Assembly (NCBI GenBank): GCA_015847255.1
Contig: JADLZK010009375.1
Span: 1 to 64,000, forward strand
Length of the DNA: 64,000 nucleotides
Direction: 5' to 3'
Source of the DNA: Hyparrhenia diplandra
Taxonomy: Eukaryota > Streptophyta > Magnoliopsida > Poales > Poaceae
Shown piece after piece: positions 13,101 through 24,000 of the stretch (the first letter of the stretch is position 1; every line of letters begins with the position of its first letter). Position numbers and translations under genes: made by a program. The notes beneath the pieces are model-generated. The model was given only the letters and a program-made list of their open reading frames with translations, did no database searches and had not been told where the DNA came from.

Positions 13101-14080
13101 ATGCAATCGAAGCAATGCAAGGACACCAAGTCAAGAAGCACTTACTGTGGAGATATACCCTGGCCGTGGCGCATGGGGATCTCGGGATACGGTCGGGTGT
13201 TGACCCCAACGCATCCTCACCCCTCTTGGCCGGGCCATCGGTGGAAAGCGTAAGGCCCGACATCCGCACGCACCAAGACCGGCGGCCTCGGGGTCATCCG
13301 CACATGAGCAAAGGGCGAGCCATCAACGGCAACACCCGACGCCCGATGGAAAGCGGCAACCACGGCAAGAAGATTCACGCCCTTCCCCGGAGCCGCCAGT
13401 AATCGCCCTCGCCTTTAGCCCTCCAACCGATGATGATCCACCGAGGGGGACCCGGGTTCCACTTCGCGGGGCGATGCTTGAGGACACGCCCCGGTACACG
13501 GAAGCGCCGCTCGCCGCTGCGGAGGTAGAACCCACCGATCCGCCACCCCCTTGTTGGAGGAGGTGAGCTTAGAGATGATGTACCCATCAGCTCGGGTTCG
13601 CCCCTCGCCCGTCCGAGCGCACACTGAGCGCAGACAGGCCAACGCGCTAGCCTCCGTGGTTGGCCCCGCGCGACCGATGCGGTGGTGAGGTCCGCCTTGA
13701 AGAACCACAACCAGAGGTCCCAATGCGGCTCGATCCCCGTGAATCCTCACAAAGGGTGACGAAGATGGCCGGGAGATCGAGTTCGGGGCGTATGATGAAG
13801 CTCGATTTCATAGTAGTGGAGGATCGCCACGAATGAACCGCCGCGGCATACCGCCACGCCGGTGAAGATCCATCAAGCTCACCACGTAGCCATCGAGGGT
13901 TAGGCTCCTCCTCGCCCAACCGAGCAATCGACCCGCCGTGCTTCATCGGTGCGGGACGGCAAGAAGCCCCTTCATCGACAAGGTATTTGAGTTTCTCCTC
14001 CGTCGCGGTCGACCCTCGCCACGGCCGCATCAAGCACCTCCCCTCACGCCGCCACCGCTACCCGACCGCGCCCATGGGTA
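10101..14080 (-). pseudogene. Antisense ORF region of B (plant gypsy-associated, PF04195-like; broken)
   Basis: On the strand opposite to gag-pol, a long GC-rich coding-like region runs leftward from about 14,080. Its first part (about 14,033-13,400) carries RWLRGELDGSSPAWRYAAAVHSWR, IRPELDLPAIFVTLCE, ADGYIISKLTSSNKG and RWVLPPQRR in successive frames. These match the N-terminal domain annotated in plants as 'putative gypsy-type transposon' (PF04195), from memory of its conserved text (SNKGW..WFYLRND). The remaining part (about 13,300-10,130) is low-complexity, rich in Arg, Ala, Pro and Gly, with probable coiled-coil-like segments that I cannot assign. Antisense ORFs at this place are known in Tat/Grande-type elements; function unknown. 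Many indels. Confidence 0.6.
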
Positions 14081-14260
14081 AAAGGGAGGCGAAAGGGTGG
14101 CAACCGCTAGCAACCCCGATCACACGAGCACGAGGCAAGTGAATCTCACCCTTAATCTCTCCCACACTATCTCTCTATCTCCCCGATTGTCGCAAAGAAG
14201 AAGGCAAGAAGGCGATGGCGGCGCAAGGGAGCAACTATCCGCGCCACGGGCGACCCCCAC

Positions 14261-14267
14261 ATTTATA
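14261..14267 (-). promoter_or_regulatory. TATA-like box upstream of the antisense ORF in B
   Basis: On the minus strand the sequence reads CCCTATAAATGTGGGGGTCG. It lies about 200-230 bp upstream of the first recognisable codons of the antisense ORF. The same box is at 27,991 in element A in the same relative place. Confidence 0.5.
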
Positions 14268-15164
14268 GGGAAGGGAAGGCAAACCGCCGCCGGGCAATCG
14301 AATCGACTCGGAATGGACGGCCCATGATGGAGCGAACCGCTCATCCAACGCCAAGTCGCTGGCGGTGGAACCGTCAGTGCATTAATGCACCTTGACGGAA
14401 CCTCCTGGGCTCCGCCCCCGACAAGAAGACGTAAGGGCCGCACCTCCCATCCGGGCCGCAACAGCCGCGCCACCTCGGCGTGGGCGACTAGACGCCCTCG
14501 CCTTCCGGTCGTGGGTAAAACCGTCCCGCCACCCATATCCAGCAGCGCCCGACCCCGAGGGGCAAAAGTCGTCCCGTTGACGGTTCCGCCCGGGAAACCA
14601 AACGAGCCTCGGCCGACACACCCCACGCTCCGAGGTTGCCAGCCGGGCCCACAGGGGGTTTTGCCAGCGCCGCCTCGTGATAACCCGAGCCAGGGACGGG
14701 AGGGAAAATGCACAACCGGCTATACCCGGCCCCCGGGGGCTCGGATTTCCCGAATGTGTTTAAACACCATGGTGTCGCTTATAGAGATGTCCCATCCGTG
14801 GGAGGCCCACAGCCCTCGGGGTTGGTCCGCCCAAAACCTCGGGATCCGCTAAGCGGTCCGCAGGTTCTCATGGGGTGAATCCTCGGATCACATAGCCGAC
14901 CCTTGTTCGGCAAGGGCACGGGCACCCCGCTTAAACAGACCGCCATAACGCTCACCGGAGCACGACACATTCGGCTTACAGTGGCATTGTGACGTGTCTC
15001 CCCTCCTCCTCCATTTCGGGAGGGCGACGAGGAGCGTATAATCAAAGTCGAGGAGGCCTGGTCGACCTTTGCGCATAAGCGCTGGCCTCGGCCGCCCACG
15101 CAAAATGAAAGACTCGCACAAATAAGCGCTATTTAAGAGTCGTTTCGGGCCTTGCCGTGCGAGA

Positions 15165-15171
15165 TATAAAA
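15165..15171 (+). promoter_or_regulatory. TATA-like box before the 3' LTR of B
   Basis: GATATAAAAGACCTCGAAGG on the + strand lies 166 bp before the 3' LTR. The corresponding sequence in A (28,906) keeps TATAAAAGACCTCGAAGGAA exactly. Confidence 0.35.
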
Positions 15172-15330
15172 GACCTCGAAGGAATCCGCCATTCCATTCG
15201 AGGCCTCGGGTTACACCAGCGAGGCGCCGCCGCAAGACCCTTGTAGACGAACCACCCTGAGAAACAACAAGGCGACGGAACGGCAGAACCCCGGGCAAGT
15301 CCACACTCGCCGGGGGCTCGAGGGGGCTAC

Positions 15331-16654
15331 CGCCGGGGGACCTAAATATTGGGCCCCAAGACATTCTCCAAACTATGAGAATCACGCCCGCCAAGGCCCA
15401 AGAAACCTAGCCCGCTATCATCCCGCACGGAGGGACGGCCCGACGGACGATGGACCAGGCCATTGGCCACGACGCCACATGACGACGAAATCGCCACCTG
15501 GACGCCCACAAGCGGCCCAAATGGAGTCATCACGACGCAAAAAGAGGTTATTACGCTCACGGCGACAAGGTCAAGGACCTCTACAAAACAACGAACCATG
15601 ACGTTCCACGTCGACAAATTAGCCTAAATCATGGCTCGACTCGACCACACATCTCCGCTTTTTCCCCGAGGTCGGCCTAGCTCACCCCCCCGGAGAAATC
15701 TCCGTGGTCCGAGGGCGGCCCAGCTCACCACCCTGGCGCAAAAACCACGCCTCACCCGAGGGAGACCAGCCTCCATCCTCGGGTGAGGCAGCCCAACTAG
15801 CCCGTCTAGGGTCGCCGACCCTCGGGGCGTGGGAGGTTCCGGTCCGGAGGAAGGGAAACCGGCCGCGATTCAATGCGATTGCACGGCAGCGGCGAGGCGC
15901 CAGTGCCATCGACACGCCCGGGCCAAATCGAATCGCCAAATCGCCCCAATCCGACCGATGGGACGCAAAGCTGAACCAGATAACGTGTTACGCCACCCCG
16001 CACGGAAACCGTGATGACACCGTTCATTTCCCGCAGCACCGTCAAAACGCCACGCTGGGCGGACCCTCGGGCACTTGACACGCATAGCCGACCTGGGACC
16101 GCCCTCGCCATGCGGATTGTGAGGGGACGCCTCACAGACCGGCCGGGGCCGCGCAGAGGACGCGCACGCCCACCATCGGATCCGGACGCGTGTCTTCATC
16201 AAGCAACATCCAAGCCGCCCAACCTCGGCAAATAAGACATGCAACCGGTGCAGCCTCCGAATTAGCCACCTAGGCGTCCACCTGTATAAACATTATCTCT
16301 CTCCTTCTCCTATAAAAGGGGGAGTAATGCCCCATTAGGGGATTCAATTTTTTCTCAACTCAACTCCGGTTCACACGGAGGAAACCGCACACCACCACCA
16401 CCATAACCACGATCGTGGGGCTTGAGACCCGCGTCTCCCCCGCGGCCGCCTCAGAAACCCCTACCGCAGCTCACCTTTGAGCGAGGTAACACGAGCGTGA
16501 CACACCCCCGCCGGATCTAGGGGCCCCGCTGGCCCGAACCAGATAAACCGCCGCGCCCCGTGTCCATCTTGCGCTACGCCATTGAGGGAGGGGGCACACG
16601 GCTTATAAATTCTTTATTGCCGCACCCGAGGCACCCACCGCTCGAAACGCCGAC
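15331..16654 (+). repeat. 3' LTR of element B
   Basis: It begins after the purine-rich block GGGGGCTCGAGGGGGCTAC with CGCCGGGGGACC, where the expected TGTC end is changed. It ends at CGAAACGCCGAC. The TATA box TATAAAA is at 16,311-16,317. It pairs with 359-1,666. Confidence 0.85.
16311..16317 (+). promoter_or_regulatory. TATA box of the 3' LTR of B
   Basis: CTCCTATAAAAGGGGGAGT lies at the same place as in the other LTRs. Confidence 0.55.
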
Positions 16655-16659
16655 GCTGG

Positions 16660-17572
16660 CCCAGCCTCACCACCCCGGCACAAAATCTCCGCCCGCCCGA
16701 GGGAGACCCAGCTCTCTCCATCCTCGGGCGAGGTGGCCCAACCCACTCACCCGTGGTCGCCGACCCTCGGGCATGGGAGGTTCCGTCTAAAGGAAGGGAA
16801 ACAAATTTGCGATTTAATGCGGTCACACGCGCACGAGGCGCGAGTGGCCATCGACACGCCCATCCAACCGGTCCGCGGATCACTTCCCAAATCCGACCGA
16901 TGGGACACAAAGCTGAACCGTGACATATTACGCCGCCCAAAGATGGGAAACCAGGACAACACTGTTCATTTCCCGTAAACACAGCCAAGACGCCACGTTG
17001 GGCCACCCGGGCTCATGACACGCCGCAACCGGGCCGTCCCCAGGGGCCGCCATGCGGACCGTGAGGGACGCCTCACGCACCCTCGGGGCCACACTGGGAA
17101 CGGCACGCCCGCCATCGGATCAAGACGCGTGTCTTCATCAAACGACATCCAAGCCAACCAACCCTCGGCCACAAGACATGCAACAAGTATAGCCTCGAAT
17201 TAGCCACCTAGGCACCCACATATGTAAACATTACCTCCCTCTTTCTCCTATAAAAGGGGGAGTAATGCCCCATTAGCGGGGATCCGACCAATCGGGCCGT
17301 AGAAAACCGACCACCACCACCACTACCACGATCGTGGGGCTTGAGACCGCCTTCTCTCCCTCACGCTTGTAACCCCTACTACAAGCCTCCTTTGAGCGCG
17401 AGGTAACACGAAAGCAGACACCACCCGCCGGACGTGAGGGGCCCGATTGGCTCGAACCAGGATAAACCCGCCGTGTCCGTGTCCATCTTGCGCCACGCCA
17501 TTGGGGAGGAGGCACACGGCCTAGAAATTTTTATTGCCGGCACCCGAGGCACCCCGGTCCGGAACGCCGACC
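16660..17572 (+). repeat. 5' LTR of element A, second part
   Basis: This continues the A LTR after the B insertion, starting at the segment that corresponds to about 29,457 of the 3' LTR and ending at GGAACGCCGAC. Its TATA box is at 17,249-17,255. Around that box, 104 bases (17,177-17,280) are identical to the 3' LTR copy. Confidence 0.85.
17249..17255 (+). promoter_or_regulatory. TATA box of the 5' LTR of A
   Basis: TATAAAA is followed by GGGGGAGTAATGCCCC, the probable start of transcription of element A before it was split. Confidence 0.6.
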
Positions 17573-17597
17573 GATTTGGCGCGCGCCGTAGGGGCCG
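17573..17597 (+). other. Probable primer-binding site of A
   Basis: TTGGCGCGCGCCGTAGGGG directly follows the LTR end. It resembles the TTGGCGCGCCAGGTAGGGG type of primer site known from grass gypsy elements. Confidence 0.55.
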
Positions 17598-20085
17598 CTA
17601 CCGTGTGCAATCCACATCTCTCGTCAGCCCCATGGCGTTTCCACCTTCGCTTCCACCCCGCCGCCGGAGACGAGCCCGCGCGAACACCGGCCGTTCTTCG
17701 AACGCTGGAGTTCGCGGGCGCCGGTCACAACTATGAGATGATCCTTTTGCCGCATGATGACGGCGAAGAAAGAAGAGCAAAGATCGCCGATACGGGGCGG
17801 TCCGCCATCACGGCCGCCGCGCAAGGCGGGCAAGGCAGACTCCACCGGCGCACAAGGCGCATTTTCGCAACGGACTCGAAGTCCGACGACGCACCCCCGG
17901 TGTCGACTCACGTGAGGGTCCCCAGAACCCTAGGCATCGAAAATCCTTCCCCGGCCGCCCCCGCGCGTGATGCCCAAACCCTAATCGTCGGAAAACGCGT
18001 CCACGTCGCTGGTAATGCGGAAGGGGATTCCGCAAATCCCCGCCGACGGAAACTTCAGTCGGCCGCGAGGAGAGAGCACGGGCCAGATTCTCCCGCCGTC
18101 CCCACGGAACGCTATCCCACCGGACAATCACGCCGGAAGAGCGCATCCGCCAAGGATGCCGCACGACCCCATCCCGCCTCCTCGTCCCGCACGATTGGGG
18201 CCACGTCCCGAGAACGGGCGGAATCGCACTACCGTCCGAGAACAAGGACTTCCTCCGCGCGCTCGGCGCCCCGAACCGACGACGAGGACGATTATTATGA
18301 CCCCACGCGGGAATGCTTCAATATAGAGATCCAGAGCAAGATGGCCGCTCACCGACGCCTCCGACGAAGATGAGGCGGACGTATCGCCACGACGGCCGCG
18401 CCGCGGCGCAAGCAGCTTTCGCCCCGTCCAGCCCGTAGCAGCCGCGTGGCCCGCCGACCACGCGCAACCGCGGATCCGCAGGACCGCATCGAGTCCGCGC
18501 ACGACTCGCCGGCGAAGTGAGCGTAACATCCAACGGAGCAAGCCTCAGCAAGGGCAGCCCCCAAGGGCGCCCCATGATCGCAACGGCGGCGGACGTGGCG
18601 GACCCGACGGGGTACTCCACTTCCCGACATAGCGGCCCCGCTCAACAGCCACCCTCAACGCGGCGGCGGCCGCCATGCCGGGTACGCGAAATGCCCGAAC
18701 CCCTACCGCAGAGGGAAGGCGCATTCGTGAGGGCCTACGACATCTCCCTCGACAGGGGCAGCCGTACAACAGCGGTGAGCTCCGCTTCCCGGATCGGGCC
18801 GCGACGTCACGACGACGGGAGGAGTCCGGGGCAAAGTCGGCAGGCTCCGCCCGACCGAGCAGAGCCGAGCCTCTCGCAAGGCCGGTCCGGAACGCCTAGT
18901 CGACAACCGCAACAACCGCCCCAGCCTGGGAGCGCATAGAAGACCCCCGCCGAGACCATAACCGAGGCGCTCCCGACCTCGGGAAGAAATCGAAGCGACA
19001 ACGGGCTCGCCGCGAGGGCGGCTCACCCGGGAGGCCGGACGAGACGCAAGCACGCCGGGGAAGACCGAGGGTACCCCCCAGATCCACCCGGCCACAGGCC
19101 TTCACAAGGGATATCGAGAGCGCCACTCCCTCACGCGCTCAGCCTCCCAGCCACATCGAGAAGTACTGGGAGACTCGTCCCGAGGTATGGTTGGTCGACC
19201 ATCTACCGGGCATGCCAGTTCAGGGGGCACACGATGACAAAGTAATAATCAGAAATTTGCCCCCGTACCTCCTCCGACCGCCTAGGGCCTGGTCGGAACA
19301 CCTTCCACCGGACCTCATATCAAATCGGGCAGACTTGGAGAGGACCTTCCGAGGGAATTTCCGGTGGCACATACCGCGCCCGGTAACTCATGGGACCTCC
19401 GAAACTGCCGCCAGAAATCTGACGAGTCCTTGCGCGACTACATCCGGCGCTTCTCCAAGCAACGGACCGAGCTCCCTAACGTGACGGATTCTGACGTCAT
19501 AGGGGCCTTCTTGGCCGGCACCTCTTGCCGTGACCTCGTGAAAAAGCTAGGGCGCCGGACTCCGACCGAGGCGAACGAGCTGATGGACATCGCCACCAAG
19601 TTCGCCCGGAGAAGAGGTCCGTCGGGGCTTTGTTCAATCAACGCACGCAAAGGAAAGCGCAAGGAAGAAGACCCAAAGGGATCCCAGCCTCGGGGAGGGC
19701 AAGAAGAAGAAGAAAGGACAAGAGCCGCAAGGGCAAGGGTCAAACCCCCAACGCAGACGATGAAGACATGGTGGCCGCGGTCGACCGCAAGGGGCCCCGG
19801 CCCCCGCCACAAGAAACCTTCGACAGCATGCTCAAGAAGCCGTGCCAGAACCACAGTTTCCCGGTCAAGCACACCCTCGAGGAGTGCAAAACGGTGCGCA
19901 AACACTTCGCCAAACTCAGGGCCATTCCCGAGGAGGAGGAAGGAGCGCCCGAGGGCAGTGCCGAGGGAGACAGGGGTTTCCCGAAGGTGAACAACTGCTT
20001 CATGATCTTCGGCGGCAACACCAGCAACATGTCGGTACGGCAACGCAAGAAGGAGCGACGGGAGGTATATGCGACTGAGCCGGCG
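17598..20085 (+). pseudogene. gag region of element A (broken)
   Basis: The best preserved gag of the window is at about 19,160-20,085. In order it shows NSWDLRNCRQKSDESLRDYI, RRFSKQRTELPNVTDSDVIG, AFLAGTSCRDLVKK, TPTEANELMDIATKFA, a Lys/Arg-rich segment, DEDMVAAVDRKGP, FDSMLKKPCQNHSFPVKHTL and an acidic stretch. These match the capsid and nucleocapsid segments of Tat-type Gag. Upstream (17,598-19,160) is an Arg/Pro-rich region with a few conserved blocks shared with B. A frame change near 19,610-19,640 splits the domain. Confidence 0.75.
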
Positions 20086-20109
20086 ATCCCGAAGCTGCGC
20101 AAGTGGTCG

Positions 20110-20345
20110 GATCAAGCCATCACCTTCGACCGCCGGATCACCCCGGCACATCCCAAACCCGGGGCTTATCCATTAGTGGTGGATCCCATCATTGCCAATA
20201 CCCGGCTCACCAAGGTCCTCATGGACGGAGGAAGCAGCCTCAACCTCATCTACGAGGAAACACTCGACCTCCTCGGGGTGGACAAGTCCAAGATCCGCCC
20301 AGGAGGGCCGGCATTCAACGGTGTCGTCCCCGGCAAGCAACTGAA
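20110..20345 (+). pseudogene. Aspartic protease region of A
   Basis: The frame that leaves gag continues into PLVVDPIIANTRLTKVLMDG, then GSSLNLIYEETLDLLGVDKS. The active-site D-G-G-S starts at 20,224. The stretch is open from 19,630 to about 20,535, then shifts. It would cut the polyprotein. Confidence 0.75.
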
Positions 20346-20589
20346 GCCCTCGGGCAGATCGACCGCCGGCCTGTTTCGGGACCCCTCGAACTCGTGCAAG
20401 AGACTCACCTTGAGATCCCGGGGTCCGAGGTACATACCACGCACTCCCGGGCGGCCTTGCTATGCCAAATTCATGGCGTCCCAAACTACACCTACCTCAA
20501 GCTCAAGATGCCGGGGCCGAAGGGTGTCATCATGATCGGCCCTCGCACCATCATGCATATGAGTGCGATGTAGAGAGCGTGGAGTACGC

Positions 20590-21655
20590 CGAGGCGCTCC
20601 CCATCGCCGAGGCACTCATTGCCGACGCAAAGAAGAGCTTCGACGAGATCACGATCGAGCACGAGGCCAAGCGCCGCGCTGGGAGCTTTGAGCCCTCCTC
20701 GGGCACCAAGAAGATCCCACTTAATCCCAAGCAACCGAAGGAGAAGTCGTTGACCATCGGCCGGAGTCGGATCCGAATAGGGAAGAAAGGTGCTCGCCGA
20801 CTTCCTCCGCGCGAACGCCAAGACGCTTGCGTGGGGACCCTCGGACATGCCGGGCATACCGAGGGATGTCGTCGAGCACTCCCTAGACATCCGACCGGGC
20901 TCGGCCGGCCATGCAGCGCTTGCGCTGCTCGATGACACCAAGTTTAAGATCATCGGCGAGGAGATCCACAAGCTTCGAGGAGGCCGGATTCATAAAGGAA
21001 GTATTCCACCCGTAGTGGTTAGCTAATCCTCGTATTAGTAGAGAAAAAGAATGGGAAATGGAGGATGTGTGGACTACACTAGTCTCAACAAAGCATGTCC
21101 AAAAAGTTCCTTTCCTTTGCCTCGATCGACCAAATTGTCGACTCCACCGCGGGATGCGAAACTTTGTCCTTTCTCGATGCATATTCCGGTTACCACCGGA
21201 TCAAAATGAAAGAGTCCGACCAGCTCCGCGATTCGTTCATAACACCCTTCAGGATGTATTGCTACCTCACAATGCCCTTCGGGATGTATTGTTACCTCAC
21301 AATGCCCTTCGGCCGAGGAACGCTGGGCAACGTACTGGGCCGTGCATGCAAATCATCTTCTGAGAACTCATCGGGAGGATCGTGGAAGCCTATGTCGATG
21401 ACATAGTGGTCAAATCCAAGAAAACCGCGGACCTCGTGGGAGACCCTGGGAAACCTTCGAGTGTCTAAACAAGAAGGGAGTCAAGCTCAACCCCGAAAAA
21501 TGCGTGTTTGGGGTCCCCGAGGAATGTCTGGCGGGCTTCATCGCCTCACAACGAGGCATCGAAGCAAACCCAACCAAGGTTGACACAATCACGAAGATTG
21601 GGCCAATCCGGGACCTCAAAGGAGTTCGAAGGTTATGGGCCGCCTTGCATCACTA
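20590..21655 (+). pseudogene. Reverse transcriptase region of A (broken, with a 30-bp duplication)
   Basis: RT motifs appear in order: KKSFDEITIEHEAKR (20,630-20,670), IPRDVVEHSLDI (20,858-20,893), a KKNGKW-type start near 21,045, FLSFASIDQIVDSTAGCETLSFLDAYSGYHRIKM (21,105-21,210), DSFITPFRMYCYLTMPFG (21,230-21,285) and YVDDIVVKSKK (21,391-21,423). A 30-bp stretch is tandemly repeated at 21,252-21,311. The order is that of gypsy RT. Several frame changes occur. Confidence 0.82.
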
Positions 21656-22800
21656 AGGTGTTCATCTCCCGCGCCGAAAGGGGCCTCCCCCATCGGCTCC
21701 TTCGCAAGATCGAGCACTTTGCCCGACCCCGAGGCCGAAGAAGCCCCCGGCAACCTCAAGAAGCTCCGCACTAGTCCCACTACCCTGGTGCCGCCAAACC
21801 TGCGAGACCCCCGCTCCTCTACGTCACACCCCACTACACGGTAGTCGGGCCAAGGGTGGTCGTGGTGGAGCGTCGAAGAGGGGCACATATTGCCGCACAA
21901 CGCCCTGTGTACTTCATCGTGAGGTGCTTTCCGACACCAAGACTCGGTACTCGCAAATGCAAAAACTGGCCGACGCCATCGTCCGACGCGAAGAAAATCC
22001 GCCACTACTTCCTCGCGCACCCGCCGCCGTGGTATCCTCATTCCCCTCGGGGAGATTATCCAACCGAGAGGCCACGGGAAGAGTGGCGAAGTGGGCGGAG
22101 GAGCTCATGGGTGAGACAATATCATTCCCGCCTCGCAAGGCGATAAAGTCTCAAGTCCTGGCCGATTTTGTGGCCAAATGGATCGATACGCAATCGCCCT
22201 CAAAGACCAATCCAGCCAAGTGTCGGACCATGTATTTCGACGGGTCCATGATGAAGACGGGTCGCGGGGGGGCTTGCTCTTCATCTCACCCCCGGGGGTT
22301 CACACAAGGTACGCCATCCGGCCGCATTTCCCGACCTCCAACAACGTCGCAGAATCACGAGGCACCGGTCAATGGTCTCCCGGATCGCAGCCAGACTCGG
22401 GATCCGACGGTTGGAAACCGTGGGGATTCTCGATCGCTTATTGACCAAGTCATGAAGGCCTCGCGTGCCAAGTGTACACGACCCCAAGATGGAAGCCGTA
22501 TTGCCAAGAGGTGCGCAGAACCGAGGAAAGTTCCATGGGCTTGAGCACAAGCACACCCCAAGACGCCGCAACGAAGCCGCGGATGAACTTGCCAAGGTCG
22601 CCGCGACACGAGGAACCGTTCCCCGAACGTACTCACCCGAGATCTCAACGAGCCCTCGGTTAAGTACACTCCCCGAAAGTACCCTCGAGGGTCGGCGAGA
22701 CAACTCGAATGCACGGCCCGAGGCCATGGGCGCCGACAAGCCCCCGATCGAGAGAACCTCTATTGAAGTACTCCACCAGGGAGAACTACCCGAGGATAAG
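21656..22800 (+). pseudogene. RNase H region of A (broken)
   Basis: The connection domain reads PGNLKKLRTSPTTLVPP (21,750-21,800). It is followed by LSDTKTRYSQMQKLADAIV (21,925-21,983), a segment ending VLADFVAKW, and MYFDGSMM at about 22,230-22,253. The last is the likely start of the second, archaeal-type RNase H typical of the Tat lineage. Late in the region RRNEAADELAKVAATRG (22,562-22,615) resembles the end of an RNase H fold. Confidence 0.7.
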
Positions 22801-22829
22801 ACCGAGGCTCGCCATCCGAAGGGCAAAAT

Positions 22830-23690
22830 CCTTTGCGCTAATTGTAACAAAAAGAACTCTACAAGAAAGGAGCCTCTGGAATATACATGCGATGCATACC
22901 CGGCGGAGGGCAAAGATTTGCTTGAAGACACCCACCAAGGGGAGTGTGGCCATCATGCCGCCCGAGGACTCTAGTCGGAAAAGTCTCGAGCCAGGGCTTT
23001 TACCGGCCCTCGGCGATACGGACGCAAATGAAGTCGTGCGCACCTACAAGGTGCCAATTCTACGCGCGTAGGGACTCACCGCAAAGACAAGCCCCCGCAC
23101 CATACCTCGACATGGCCATTTGCGGTATGGGGCTCGATATGACGGTCCCTCGAAAAGGGGCGCCCGGAGGACACACTCATGTCCTAGTCGCCATCGACAA
23201 GTTCTCTAAGTGGATCAAGCCCGAGCCGTGGTAAACCCCGGGACGGAGGAAACGGTAAAGTTCTTTACGAACATCATTTCTCGCTTTGGAGTCCCGAACT
23301 CCATCATCACGGACAACGGAACCAACTTCGTGGGAAAAAGTTCCTCGACTTTTGTGATGACTACGGCATCCGGTTGACACATCGGCCGTAGCCCACCCGA
23401 AGACCAACTGGCCGTGGAGCGTGCCAATGGCATGATCTTACAGGCCTCAAGCCAAGGATCTTCAATCACCTGAACCAAGACGGGAAGAGGTGATACCAGA
23501 GCTACCGTCGGTTCTATGGAGCCTTCGAACAACAAAAAGACGAGCCACGGGCTTCACCCCATTCTTTCTAGTCTATGGAGCCGAGGCGATCTTGCCCACG
23601 GACATTGAATATGGGTCCCCTGTGTCGCGAGCCTACACCGAGCATGGCAACCAAAGATGCAAGGCAAGATTCCATCGACCGAGTTGACGA
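22830..23690 (+). pseudogene. Integrase region of A (broken, C-terminal part deleted)
   Basis: The zinc-binding start reads ECGHHAARGL (22,939-22,968) and is completed by a CxxC-like CAPTRCQF (23,038-23,062). The core has DMAICGMGLDMTVPRKGAPG, VLVAIDKFSKWIK, NSIITDNGTNFVGK-type text (about 23,300-23,337) and RATGFTPFFLVYGAEAILPT (23,545-23,604). It breaks off at 23,690, where element B continues for a further ~420 bp. Frame changes separate the parts. Confidence 0.78.
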
Positions 23691-24000
23691 GGCCCCCTCG
23701 GGGACCCTCCCCTTTTTTTTCGAAACTTTTTTTCAAAGAAAAAAGTTCTCCCGCACACACCGGATCGATCGCTTAAGTTGCGAAGGTCGCACACGCACAA
23801 ATCCTAAGTGAGGTAGCCGAGCTAAACGGATCGCCCCCCTGGCACCCGCACGGACCGCCCCCCAGTGGCACCCATGCTCACTATCTCGCGAGCGGAGAAA
23901 GCAAGCGACCCGGCCACACAATAAACGAGAAGTTCGAGAGACGCAACACAATCATAAACGCACTCGCCTAGGTCCCAGGCCTCGGGTAGCACCATTGTTT
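23691..24000 (+). other. Post-pol spacer of element A
   Basis: This has poly-T/poly-A runs (23,713-23,745) similar to B at 9,832-9,868, then a GC-rich block shared with B at about 9,880-10,110. No coding signal was seen. Confidence 0.5.

Larger units (their letters stand above)
359..16654 (+). mobile_element. Inner Ty3/gypsy LTR retrotransposon B nested in the 5' LTR of A
   Basis: This complete but degenerate element lies inside the 5' LTR of element A. The A LTR reads up to about 358 and resumes at about 16,660 at the homologous point, as judged against the intact 3' LTR near 29,457. The flanks GGTGG (354-358) and GCTGG (16,655-16,659) look like a 5-bp target duplication with one mismatch. 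Its LTRs are about 1.31 and 1.32 kb. Domain order matches A: gag, protease, RT, RNase H, integrase, and a long 3' region with an antisense ORF. The LTRs are related to A's (shared CCTAAATATTGGGCCCC block) but form a different subfamily. An unrelated insertion lies between RNase H and integrase. Confidence 0.88.
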
